From NCBI GenBank assembly GCA_944363805.1, contig CALVVH010000052.1, forward strand, positions 1 through 7,858: DNA of 7,858 bases, given 5' to 3'. The notes below the pieces were generated by a model. That model was given only the letters and a program-made list of their open reading frames with translations. It made no database searches and was not told the DNA's origin. Source of the DNA: an uncultured Bacilli bacterium. GTDB lineage: Bacteria; Bacillota_I; Bacilli_A; RF39; UBA660. The position numbers were made by a program, and so were the translations under genes. Shown piece after piece: positions 1 to 6,364 of this stretch; within the stretch, counting starts at the first letter, position 1, and each line of letters begins with the position of its first letter.

Positions 1-386
1 AATAGTGCTGTAATTTCTGGTGAATTATCTTGATCAACTGATAAAACTGTATTGATAACTTGAATTTCATTTCTTAAATTTTCATCAAACATTGGTCTTA
101 TAGGTCGGTCGATTAATCTTGCAGCAAGTGTTGCAGCATCACTAGGGCGACCTTCTCTTTTGATAAATCCTCCTGGAATCTTACCAACTGAATATAATCT
201 TTCTTGATACAATACTGTTAATGGGAAAAAATCACTACTAATCATGTTTTTACCCATAACTGAGACGGATAAAACAGCAGTATCACCATATCTTACTAAA
301 ACTGAACCATTAGTTTGTTTAGCTAGTTCTCCAGTTTCAACAACTAACTTTCGTCCATTAAAATCTAATTCAAATACTTTCTTCAT
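1..386 (-). CDS. pnp: Polyribonucleotide nucleotidyltransferase (PNPase), N-terminal part, cut by window edge
   Basis: The gene runs off the left edge, so only about 128 N-terminal residues are visible. PNPase is a phosphate-dependent 3'-5' exoribonuclease that degrades mRNA in the cytoplasm, usually as a trimer. The visible part is the first RNase PH-like domain. It starts [19 protein letters not shown] and contains the family hallmarks [42 protein letters not shown] and the [11 protein letters not shown] block. The ATG at 386-384 is preceded by an AGAGGT ribosome-binding site at short spacing. It follows rpsO by 56 bp, separated by an intrinsic terminator and no visible promoter, so it is probably transcribed by readthrough from rpsO. 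The identification is very secure. Confidence 0.97.
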   Translation of the reverse strand, partial: MKKVFELDFNGRKLVVETGELAKQTNGSVLVRYGDTAVLSVSVMGKNMISSDFFPLTVLYQERLYSVGKIPGGFIKREGRPSDAATLAARLIDRPIRPMFDENLRNEIQVINTVLSVDQDNSPEITAL

Positions 387-403
387 ATTACCTCTTTTCT
401 TTC

Positions 404-440
404 AAAAAAACAAAAAGACACTAAAAACAAGTGCCTTTTT
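404..440 (-). terminator. Intrinsic terminator between rpsO and pnp
   Basis: On the minus strand an 11-bp stem (AAAAAGGCACT at 440-430 with AGTGTCTTTTT at 422-412, one G-U pair) closes a 7-nt loop. It runs into a T-rich tract at 416-404. The stem begins two bases after the rpsO stop codon. As no promoter is seen before pnp, it probably works as a partial terminator that sets the S15/PNPase ratio. Confidence 0.85.
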
Positions 441-442
441 AT

Positions 443-712
443 TTATTTTCTTAAATTTAATTTCTTAATTAATTCACGATAACTTACAACATCTCTTGTT
501 TTTAAGTAGTCAAGTAATTTCTTTCTACGACCTACTTTCATAAGAAGACCTCTTTTAGAATGATAGTCATGCTTATGTTCTTTTAAATGTTCAGTTAAAT
601 TATTAATTTCATTAGTTAATATTGCTACTTGAACTTCAGTTGATCCAACATCATTCTTAGATTTAGCAAATTCCTTAATGATTTTTGCTTTTTCTTCCTT
701 ATTTAAAGCCAT
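443..712 (-). CDS. rpsO: 30S ribosomal protein S15
   Basis: This 89-residue protein has the normal S15 length. S15 binds the 16S rRNA central domain early in small-subunit assembly. The helical core is clear: [38 protein letters not shown], then [16 protein letters not shown] and the terminal [12 protein letters not shown]. The conserved H-x-x-D-x-x-S-x-R-G rRNA-binding motif is intact. The ATG at 712-710 sits 7 nt after a strong AAGGAGG site (726-720). The gene has its own promoter and a structured leader, and is followed by a terminator and pnp, the same rpsO-pnp pairing as in many bacteria. S15 commonly represses its own mRNA through a leader structure, and the leader here is consistent with that. 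Confidence 0.97.
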   Translation of the reverse strand: MALNKEEKAKIIKEFAKSKNDVGSTEVQVAILTNEINNLTEHLKEHKHDYHSKRGLLMKVGRRKKLLDYLKTRDVVSYRELIKKLNLRK

Positions 713-790
713 AATATATCCTCCTTACTCACAAATCGGTTTTAACTGAAGTGCTGTCGGAGTAACAAACACTTAAGTAAAAACTTCTAT
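713..790 (-). promoter_or_regulatory. Structured rpsO leader, possible S15-responsive pseudoknot
   Basis: A 7-bp stem (AAGTGTT at 774-768 with AGCACTT at 755-749, one G-U) holds a loop that contains TTACTC (765-760). That loop segment is perfectly complementary to GAGTAA (730-725), which overlaps the first bases of the AAGGAGG ribosome-binding site (726-720). The two helices together form an H-type pseudoknot touching the Shine-Dalgarno sequence. This fits S15 translational autoregulation, known for rpsO in several bacteria with different leader folds. The pairings are seen in the sequence; binding by S15 is inferred. Confidence 0.55.
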
Positions 791-796
791 ATATCT

Positions 797-825
797 ATTA
801 TATTTTAAAACTCTCCACTTTTCAA
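797..825 (-). promoter_or_regulatory. Housekeeping promoter of rpsO (TTGAAA-17-TATAAT)
   Basis: The -35 box TTGAAA (825-820) and a perfect -10 box TATAAT (802-797) are separated by exactly 17 nt. Transcription would start near 790 and give a leader of about 78 nt before rpsO. The -35 box begins only 4 nt after the rplT stop codon, and no terminator separates the two, so rpsO may also receive readthrough from the infC operon. Confidence 0.85.
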
Positions 826-829
826 GTAA

Positions 830-1381
830 TTATTTTAAAGATGCTAATAATTCATCTTTTTTCATTGTTGAATAACCTTTAACACCTTTTTCTTTTGCTA
901 AAGACTTTAATTCAGCAAGTGTTTTAGAACTTAAATCCTCGCTCTTTTCTTCCTTTTTAACTTCTTTCTTAGTTTCAACTTTAGTTTCTTTCTTAGCTTC
1001 TACTTTTTTAGGAGCTTCAACTTTACCATCTAAAGCTTTCTTAGCAGTTTCAACTAAAGCAGCGAAACTCTTAGCATCGTCGATAGCCATTTCTGCAAGC
1101 ATCTTTCTATTGATTTCGATACCAGCCTTTGTTAGACCATTAATAAATTTAGAATAACTTATATCATTTTCACGACATGCAGCATTGATTCTTGTAATCC
1201 ATAATTTTCTAAAGTTTCTCTTATTTTGTTTTCTATCACGATATGCATAAGCACCACTATGAAATAATTGTTCTTGAGCAGTCTTATATAATCTATGTTT
1301 ACTTCCAAAATAACCTTTGGCTTCTTTTAATACTTTTCTTCTTCTATTTTTAGAAACATTTCCACCTTTAACTCTTGCCAT
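830..1381 (-). CDS. rplT: 50S ribosomal protein L20 with a long charged C-terminal extension ending in a Rho_N/SAP-like module
   Basis: Residues 1-118 are a complete L20: the start [19 protein letters not shown], the [15 protein letters not shown] and [17 protein letters not shown] blocks, and the [11 protein letters not shown] region. L20 is an early 23S rRNA assembly protein and, in Bacillus-type bacteria, the repressor of its own infC-rpmI-rplT operon. The protein is 183 residues against about 118 usually. Residues 119-148 are a Lys/Glu/Val-rich linker, and residues 150-183 contain [17 protein letters not shown] followed by KKDELLASL, the pattern of a Rho N-terminal (Rho_N)/SAP-type nucleic-acid-binding helical module. 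The ATG is preceded by a GGGGTGA site. It lies 18 nt after rpmI. L20 identity is certain; the domain name for the tail is inferred from the motif. Confidence 0.97.
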   Translation of the reverse strand: MARVKGGNVSKNRRRKVLKEAKGYFGSKHRLYKTAQEQLFHSGAYAYRDRKQNKRNFRKLWITRINAACRENDISYSKFINGLTKAGIEINRKMLAEMAIDDAKSFAALVETAKKALDGKVEAPKKVEAKKETKVETKKEVKKEEKSEDLSSKTLAELKSLAKEKGVKGYSTMKKDELLASLK

Positions 1382-1399
1382 TACTTATTCACCCCACTT

Positions 1400-1594
1400 C
1401 TAGATAACAGATTTTAATCTGTTTCTATCTCCTTTACTTAAAACGCCTTTATTTCTTCTTTGTCTTACTTCTTTAGCTGAATCTTTTCCAGTCTTATGGT
1501 TACTTCCACTCTTCATATATGTAAGTTCACCATTTTTCTTTTTCATAAATACTTTTGCACTTGATTTGTGTGTTTTTTGTTTACATTTTGCCAT
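1400..1594 (-). CDS. rpmI: 50S ribosomal protein L35
   Basis: This 64-residue, very basic protein has the usual L35 length and plan: an N-terminal KQKTHKSSAKVFMKKKNG segment, a middle with SGSNHKTGKDSAKEVRQRR, and the conserved end LSKGDRNRLKSVI. L35 is a component of the large ribosomal subunit. Its ATG (1594-1592) lies one base after the infC stop codon. Its GAAGGGAAG ribosome-binding site is inside the last codons of infC, so translation of the two is probably coupled. It is the middle gene of infC-rpmI-rplT. Confidence 0.97.
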   Translation of the reverse strand: MAKCKQKTHKSSAKVFMKKKNGELTYMKSGSNHKTGKDSAKEVRQRRNKGVLSKGDRNRLKSVI

Positions 1595-1595
1595 A

Positions 1596-2135
1596 TTACT
1601 TCTTCCCTTCTTTGTTTTTTGGTGCTAAAATCATAGCCATTTGTCTACCATCTAATTTTGGTTCTGTTTCAATTACTGATACTTCTGATAAGGCATCAGC
1701 AAATCTTAAAAGAACATCTTTCCCCTGTTCTGGTCTTGCCATTTGACGACCTTTAAATCTAATAAACGCTTTGATTTTATGCCCTTTTTCTAAATATCCT
1801 TGAGCATTTCTTCTTCTTGTTTCAAAATCTCCAACATCGATTGTTACTGACAAACGATATTCTTTTAATTCCTTATTAGATTCTCTTTGTTTCTTTTGGG
1901 TTTCTTTTAATTTCTTTTGCTTTTCATATTTGAATTTATTATAATCCATAATTTTAACAACTGCTGGAGTAGAATTTCCACTCATAAGAACTAAATCTAA
2001 GCCAGCATAATTTGCTAAAGTCAAAGCATCTTCAATTCTTTTAAGTCCCATCTTTTCGCCATTTGGCCCAATTACCATAACTTCTGGAATTTTGATATTC
2101 TCATTAGTTAGTAATTCATCAACATTTTTTGCTAT
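1596..2135 (-). CDS. infC: Translation initiation factor IF-3, ATA start codon
   Basis: IF3 binds the 30S subunit, prevents premature 50S joining and checks the start codon-initiator tRNA pairing. Both domains are present: the N-terminal domain (LLTNENIKIPEVMVIGPNGE, KMGLKRIEDALTLANYAGLD, VVKIMDYNKFKYEKQKK), a Lys-rich linker, and the C-terminal domain (DVGDFETRRRNAQGYLEKGH, KIKAFIRFKGRQMARPEQGK). No ATG lies at the expected N-terminus. A strong GGAGG (2149-2145) is followed 9 nt later by ATA (2135-2133), which gives a 179-residue protein of normal length starting (I)AKNVDELLTNENI. A longer reading from a TTG at 2171 would begin inside the leader terminator and is rejected. Non-canonical starts such as ATT or ATA are typical of infC because IF3 represses initiation at them, giving autoregulation. 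Confidence 0.93.
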   Translation of the reverse strand: MAKNVDELLTNENIKIPEVMVIGPNGEKMGLKRIEDALTLANYAGLDLVLMSGNSTPAVVKIMDYNKFKYEKQKKLKETQKKQRESNKELKEYRLSVTIDVGDFETRRRNAQGYLEKGHKIKAFIRFKGRQMARPEQGKDVLLRFADALSEVSVIETEPKLDGRQMAMILAPKNKEGKK

Positions 2136-2144
2136 ATTAAAGCA

Positions 2145-2149
2145 CCTCC
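2145..2149 (-). promoter_or_regulatory. infC ribosome-binding site that fixes the ATA start
   Basis: The perfect GGAGG core lies 9 nt before ATA (2135-2133). No ATG, GTG or TTG codon lies in frame at a suitable distance, so this site is the main argument for the unusual start. Confidence 0.8.
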
Positions 2150-2154
2150 ACCAA

Positions 2155-2185
2155 ATTAAAAACGGATACAATATTTGTATCCATT
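2155..2185 (-). terminator. Attenuator terminator in the infC leader
   Basis: GGATACAA (2182-2175), loop ATA, TTGTATCC (2171-2164), extended by A-T and G-T pairs, is followed by GTTTTT and AATTT. It lies upstream of the infC ribosome-binding site, so it stops the transcript before the operon rather than after a gene. Its left arm is also the 3' half of the competing 11-bp antiterminator helix. Confidence 0.85.
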
Positions 2186-2289
2186 TTAAAAATCCATATC
2201 AATTACTTAAATAATCTTCGGCTTTTTAACCTATCGCTTATATGCAATCAGGTGGATACAAATCTCTTTCCTTTTTTAACAACACCAAT

Positions 2290-2318
2290 ACTATACACTA
2301 TTATTTTATGTTTGTCAA
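2290..2318 (-). promoter_or_regulatory. Housekeeping promoter of the infC operon (TTGACA-17-TATAGT)
   Basis: A consensus -35 TTGACA (2318-2313) and a -10 TATAGT (2295-2290) are spaced by exactly 17 nt. Initiation would fall near 2283, just upstream of the first arm of the antiterminator. It is the only strong promoter before infC. Confidence 0.88.
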
Positions 2319-2353
2319 ACTATTTTAAGCAAATTTTCATTAATTTTGCTTCC

Positions 2354-3228
2354 TTAGTTATTAAGATTATTTTCATTTATTATTGTTTCTACTTCATTCT
2401 CACTAATATCCAATGATTTGGCAATAGTTGAAATTGGAAGTTTTAACTCAAGCATATTCTTAATAACATCTATTTTATTTTGCTCAATGCCTTCTTTAAT
2501 TCCAGCATCAACACCTTCATCATATGCCATATCTATTTCCATATCATGCATCATCTGTTTTTCTTCCTCTTCGCTATGTGGATATATAAACACATCTTCA
2601 TTATATTTCATCAACGCATCACCATATTCCTTTACTATCATATCCTCTGGATAAAAATCTTCTAATTCATCCAAAGTCATATCCAACATTAACAAATACT
2701 TATATTCATCTAAGTTACCATTATCATAACAAAATTGTCTATAAATACATCATATGATACTAAATTTTTAATTATATGTCCTTCCTTATTTCCAAACCTA
2801 TTTTCTAATATTAATTTATCTGTTTTGATATCCGTAACACCAAAATTTAAATTTACTTGAATTATATTTGTTTGATAATCATATTTCTTTTTCTTCTTTT
2901 AGCCATCATCAACTTCTATTACTGAATATCTATTAAATAAAGTCACTAAATAAACAAAGTTTCTAAAATACTTAGTATAAATATAATCATTAGTATTTAC
3001 TTCTACATTTGCAATTATTCCATCAATCTTTACTATTAAATCTGTTCTTTTATTCTTTTCTTTTTTATTTGACTTACCTAATTCATTATTAATAAATTCG
3101 ATTATTTCTACATCTTTTCTTAATACCTGTTTTAATATACCTTCTAATATTTCTTTTCCTTTTGGGGATGCTACAACCCATTTAAAACAATTATCATCTG
3201 CCCCTTTTACTGTATTCATAAAAACCAA
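2354..3228 (-). pseudogene. Decayed Rpn/PD-(D/E)XK nuclease family transposase-like gene
   Basis: Three coding pieces line up in order with the Rpn (recombination-promoting nuclease/putative transposase) family, usually near 300 residues. Piece one (3228-2899) begins near MNTVKGADDNCFKWVVASP and includes the nuclease core RTDLIVKIDGIIANVEVN, where the Asp and the E-x-N stand at the PD-(D/E)XK active-site positions. An in-frame TAA (2901-2899) interrupts it, after which KKKYDYQTNIIQVNLNFG continues in the same frame. Near 2725-2740 the frame shifts and about 15 expected residues seem missing, then NLDEYKYLLMLDMTLDELE and the tail DEGVDAGIKEGIEQNKIDVI follow to 2354. That tail, with its DEG-x-x-x-G-I-K-E-G-I-E repeat, is typical of the family. 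A weak GAGGAA site precedes the start (TTG 3228 or ATG 3219). It is almost certainly non-functional. Confidence 0.8.
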
Positions 3229-3382
3229 AATTCCTCTTTCTTTAATAGAAAGAAATATACTTATAAACTAGTTTAATGGAATTCCAATAGTATTTCTCTT
3301 CCTTGATTACTTATGCTAACACACAATAACCCCATAGTCCATAGGAGATGCTGTCTACTTTTGTCGAATTAAATTTTGCAAA
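3229..3382. other. Non-coding spacer between the surface-protein gene and the nuclease pseudogene
   Basis: AT-rich with no credible gene. It contains a 10-bp palindrome (TGGAATTCCA, near 3277-3286) and, on the minus strand, a weak promoter-like pair (TTGGAA, 16 nt, TATAAG) that could once have served the pseudogene. I see no inverted terminal repeats or target duplication that would mark an insertion element. Confidence 0.4.
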
Positions 3383-3419
3383 TTAAAAAGTTAGTCAATT
3401 TTAAATTATAACTAACTTT
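3383..3419 (-). terminator. Intrinsic terminator after the 927-residue surface-protein gene
   Basis: A perfect 9-bp stem (AAAGTTAGT at 3419-3411 with ACTAACTTT at 3395-3387) closes a 15-nt AT-rich loop. It runs into a short T tract at 3389-3383 on the minus strand. It lies 17 nt after the stop codon at 3437. Confidence 0.7.
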
Positions 3420-3436
3420 CAATTCATCAACACAAC

Positions 3437-6220
3437 TTAACTTATTCGATAAGGATTGCTACTAGTACCTGTACCCGAAGAATATACAGCAGCAGTTGAT
3501 AAATACATAACGGGTCGGATAGCGGCATCATTGGTCCTTATATTAGCTGCTAAAGGCGTACTGTCATCTGACACCTTATAAACCATATCACTTTCGCCAT
3601 ACCATGGCGTTATTGTCCATTCATCTGTCCTTAAATGTAACCAATTGCTTGTTGTCCCTCCCCCAATGTTATGCCAATTTGTAGGGCTAGAAGCATAATA
3701 GTAATCGCTTAAATACATCAAACCAATTCTAGCAGTATATGTAATACTTAAAGAATAATTACCAACTTCATAATCAAATGCTAACTTAGCATTACTATCA
3801 AAACCATAACTAATATCCATACCCCCAACTTTCCACGAATAATTGACAATTTTACTTCGCCATGTACTACCTAGACTATTATAAAAAGTAGTATTTAAAG
3901 TACTTGTATTTACAGTGCTTGCACTCCAATCATTTGTAGCATACCTATCGCCATCGCCATCCCAATAATAAGTTCCATAACTAGCATTCTTAATTATTTT
4001 TACATAATTTCCAAATACTCCAATTATGCGATACAAATTATTTGATGGACAACTGCTAGCAGTTGAACCAAAACATAAATAATTATTGGGATTTGCTCCC
4101 GCATATCTATATGAATTATCTCTTGCTTCATAACTAGCATTGGTATAACTTCCACTTCCATTATGGTAATATAAACCATTTGTGCCATCACTAGTATATA
4201 AGTTTTTAATATATGTTGCCAAAGCAACTCCTGAAGTTTTAGCACTTACACTCTTTTGACTTGAACTACGTCCTGCACTATCTGTTACATATGCCTTAAA
4301 TGTATAAGTAGTATTACTTGACAATCCAGTAAAAGTATAACTACTACTTGTACTACTTACCCATGATGATCCATTATCCTTTGAATAATAATATCTTGAT
4401 ATACTATTACTTCCAGCACTAGCAGTTGCTCTTAATGTAATACTATTACTAGTTATACTACTAGTTGTTAAATTAGTTAAGCTTGGATTGACATAGGCAG
4501 TTGCCTTACTACCCGCATATACTGTACTTGTCTTACCATTACTATCCGTTACATATACTTTTAAATAATACGTTGTATTACTAGTTAATCCACTAAATGT
4601 ATAACTATTATTTGTTGATTGAGTATAATTACTTCCATTATCCCTAGAATAATGATAACTTACTATACTTCCATCCCCTGGAGTAGCACTAACATTTACC
4701 GTTATAGCATTAGATGTTGATGATGTTGTAACACTTATAGTTGGCAACCTATAAGTATTAGTTGTAATACTTGTTGAATAAACATTAGATTTCCTACCTG
4801 CACTATCTATTGCTCTTACATTTATTGTATACGAAGTATTATCACTCAAATTATTAAATACATTACTTGTTTGATAAGCACCATTATTTATTGAATATTC
4901 ATATCCTACTATCTCATTAGTTCCATTTGTTCCCGTTGGTGTTAAAGTAATACTATTCCAAGTAGTTGTAGCATTGACATTAGCAACCACCGGTAAAATA
5001 TAAACTTCTGTTGTTATTGCTTTATAGTATTCCGTCGATTCACATCCATCTGAATCCCCCACTTTTATTCTTACTTCATATTCTGTTGTATCACTTAAAC
5101 CATCAAAGGTATAACTACTACTATCTGATTCTATCCATTCCCCATCATCTATTTTATACATATATTTAGTAATATTATTACTACCACCAATTGCACTTAC
5201 ATTTACTGTTATACTATTTAAAGTAACACTATGAGTTACTTCATCAATCTTTGGAACTTCATATTCATCCGTTGTAATATTCGTCGTATAAATATTCGAT
5301 TTTATTTTATTTTCATCCTCAACATAACTATAAATAGTATATTCTGTATTAGCTTTCAAATTATTAAATTCATAATTAGGAGACTCGCTTTCAACAAATT
5401 CTATATCATCAACACTTGCAAGTGTATTACTTAATTTTTGTAATGAATTATTACTTGCATAAGCCATCGTTGCATTAGCTTCTTCAATACCAAAGTAATA
5501 CTTCTCAACATCTGCACTACCATTGGTTAATTCTGGAGTTACTTCAATACTTTTATATGTTGTTGTCGATTCAACATTACTTATTTGAATTAATTCATAA
5601 CTACTCATCTTATCTTGTGTTAGATATAACTTACCTGTTAATGTTTTATTAGTATTACCCACTTGATCGCTATCTAAATTGACAAATGTTACTTCAATAT
5701 GCCAATCTTGTATAGTTGGAGTATTATTAGCAGTTATCTCACAATCCGGAACAAGTAGAAAACCTCCAGTTCTGGTTGTTATATCAAATCCATCATCATA
5801 ATGAACTAAACCAGTAATATTTTCTACTTTATTTCCATTAGGATCTGTGACATTTAAAAGTAACTCCGGCGTTTGATTATCCGTAGTATATTCAAAATCA
5901 TTAGCTTCAATAATAAGGTATATATTATAAGTTTCTGTTGCTGTATTTGTATAATTATTGGCGGTTAATATTGCTGTCCCAGTCGTATTATCTGAAAGAT
6001 CTCCCATACCAGAAGCAAAGTTATTTTCATTAGCACTAATATATATTTCTTCACCAAAAGAAAAAGCTAAATTATCTGTTGTACTAGTTATAACATTTGT
6101 ATCAATATTAGCATTACCTCCACCTTGAGCCATAAAATAAGCATATGTCGCTCCAAGTGTTACAACAATCAAAACAATTGATCCAAAAGCAATAAGTATC
6201 AAGTTCTTTTTACTTTTCAT
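3437..6220 (-). CDS. Large surface protein: SipW/TasA-like N-terminus, five fibronectin III-like repeats, shared C-terminal domain
   Basis: This 927-residue protein is predicted to be exported. Residues 5-29 are a membrane segment ending TLGATYAYF, the A-x-x-A-Y-F pattern of SipW-cognate (TasA/CalY-like) signal peptides. Residues 30-205 form an N-terminal domain with WHIEVTFVNLDSDQ and GNTNKT blocks, which are repeated in the neighbour at 6845-7858. Residues 208-662 hold five Fn3-like repeats, each ending in a NTTYTFKAYVTDSAG-like strand. Residues 664-927 are a C-terminal domain (NSYRYAGANPNNYLCFG, YRIIGVFGNYVKIIK, RIGLMYLSDYYYASSP, the EWT motif, IRPVMYLS, SSGTGTSSNPYRIS). No LPXTG sorting signal is visible, so any anchoring would be through the N-terminus or by assembly. 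Composition is rich in Ser, Thr, Asn and Tyr. It has its own promoter and terminator. A binding or adhesion role is inferred, and the ligand is unknown. Confidence 0.88.
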   Translation of the reverse strand: MKSKKNLILIAFGSIVLIVVTLGATYAYFMAQGGGNANIDTNVITSTTDNLAFSFGEEIYISANENNFASGMGDLSDNTTGTAILTANNYTNTATETYNIYLIIEANDFEYTTDNQTPELLLNVTDPNGNKVENITGLVHYDDGFDITTRTGGFLLVPDCEITANNTPTIQDWHIEVTFVNLDSDQVGNTNKTLTGKLYLTQDKMSSYELIQISNVESTTTYKSIEVTPELTNGSADVEKYYFGIEEANATMAYASNNSLQKLSNTLASVDDIEFVESESPNYEFNNLKANTEYTIYSYVEDENKIKSNIYTTNITTDEYEVPKIDEVTHSVTLNSITVNVSAIGGSNNITKYMYKIDDGEWIESDSSSYTFDGLSDTTEYEVRIKVGDSDGCESTEYYKAITTEVYILPVVANVNATTTWNSITLTPTGTNGTNEIVGYEYSINNGAYQTSNVFNNLSDNTSYTINVRAIDSAGRKSNVYSTSITTNTYRLPTISVTTSSTSNAITVNVSATPGDGSIVSYHYSRDNGSNYTQSTNNSYTFSGLTSNTTYYLKVYVTDSNGKTSTVYAGSKATAYVNPSLTNLTTSSITSNSITLRATASAGSNSISRYYYSKDNGSSWVSSTSSSYTFTGLSSNTTYTFKAYVTDSAGRSSSQKSVSAKTSGVALATYIKNLYTSDGTNGLYYHNGSGSYTNASYEARDNSYRYAGANPNNYLCFGSTASSCPSNNLYRIIGVFGNYVKIIKNASYGTYYWDGDGDRYATNDWSASTVNTSTLNTTFYNSLGSTWRSKIVNYSWKVGGMDISYGFDSNAKLAFDYEVGNYSLSITYTARIGLMYLSDYYYASSPTNWHNIGGGTTSNWLHLRTDEWTITPWYGESDMVYKVSDDSTPLAANIRTNDAAIRPVMYLSTAAVYSSGTGTSSNPYRIS
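4235..5599 (-). repeat. Five tandem fibronectin III-like coding repeats
   Basis: Repeats cover roughly residues 208-318, 323-404, 409-488, 491-574 and 578-662 of the large surface protein. Each shows a proline-led start, an NSITV/NSITL strand, a Y-x-Y-S-x-D/N-NG turn, a Y-T-F-x-G-L-S/T-x-N-T-x-Y motif and a final V-x-D-S-x-G-x-x-S block. The last two are most alike in DNA sequence, which suggests recent duplication. Such arrays act as stalks on surface proteins and can change in number by recombination. Confidence 0.75.
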
Positions 6221-6247
6221 TGCTTACCATCCTTCTACTTTAGTTTT

Positions 6248-6276
6248 AGTATATAATAGTATAATATAAAAGTCAA
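6248..6276 (-). promoter_or_regulatory. Promoter of the 927-residue surface-protein gene (TTGACT-17-TATACT)
   Basis: The -35 TTGACT (6276-6271) and -10 TATACT (6253-6248) are separated by 17 nt. They are followed by an AAGGA ribosome-binding site (6235-6231) ahead of the ATG at 6220-6218. The promoter lies just after the terminator of the preceding gene, so this gene is an independent unit. Confidence 0.78.
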
Positions 6277-6289
6277 CAAAGATATGTTT

Positions 6290-6333
6290 AAAAAAAGAAC
6301 TAAGCCTCCACATTACATGTATATCCTTAGTCC
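6290..6333 (-). terminator. Intrinsic terminator after the MutS-like small gene
   Basis: GGACTAAG (6333-6326) pairs with CTTAGTTC (6304-6297) over 8 bp with one G-U pair, and a small inner ACAT/ATGT hairpin. It is followed on the minus strand by a run of seven T. The first arm overlaps the TAA that would end the frame-corrected reading of the MutS-like gene, as expected of a terminator placed exactly at the end of its gene. Confidence 0.8.
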
Positions 6334-6364
6334 TTTAATTTGCTTATTACTTCCACTATATCTT

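Larger units (their letters stand above)
2136..2283 (-). promoter_or_regulatory. L20-type leader (attenuator) of the infC-rpmI-rplT operon
   Basis: The leader of about 150 nt shows two mutually exclusive folds. In one, ATTTGTATCCA (2263-2253) pairs perfectly over 11 bp with TGGATACAAAT (2183-2173), enclosing a smaller hairpin (ACCT-G-ATTGC at 2252-2243 with GCGATAGGT at 2237-2229, one bulged G). In the other, 2182-2164 fold into an intrinsic terminator. This is the architecture of the L20 leader known upstream of infC in Bacillus-type Firmicutes: excess L20 binds an rRNA-like fold, the long antiterminator helix is lost and transcription stops. Pairings are seen; regulation by L20 is inferred from family, position and order. 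Confidence 0.8.

Noticed and set aside
244..468. Plus-strand reading frame of 74 codons
   Set aside because: Antisense to pnp and the rpsO terminator region, with no ribosome-binding site or recognisable protein.
1555..1746. Plus-strand reading frame of 63 codons
   Set aside because: Antisense to the secure rpmI and infC genes.
2136..2171. N-terminal extension of infC from a TTG at 2171
   Set aside because: It would read through the leader terminator hairpin and the ribosome-binding site, and gives residues (YPFLIWWRCFN) unlike IF3. ATA after GGAGG fits much better.
2327..2351. Hairpin AAGCAAA/TTTGCTT after the nuclease remnant as a terminator
   Set aside because: No T tract follows on either strand and the stem is AT-rich; too weak to call.
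2418..2665. Two overlapping plus-strand reading frames
   Set aside because: Shadow of the nuclease remnant tail; low-complexity Ile/Phe/Ser-rich translation caused by AT-rich antisense DNA.
4024..4245. Second minus-strand frame inside the large surface gene
   Set aside because: It overlaps the conserved C-terminal domain in a different frame and has no similarity to anything recognisable.
5231..5434. Plus-strand reading frame of 67 codons
   Set aside because: Antisense to the large surface-protein gene, whose domains are continuous across this stretch.
4235..5599. Regular repeats considered as a CRISPR array or satellite
   Set aside because: Repeats are of about 80-90 codons, degenerate and in frame, so they are protein domain repeats.
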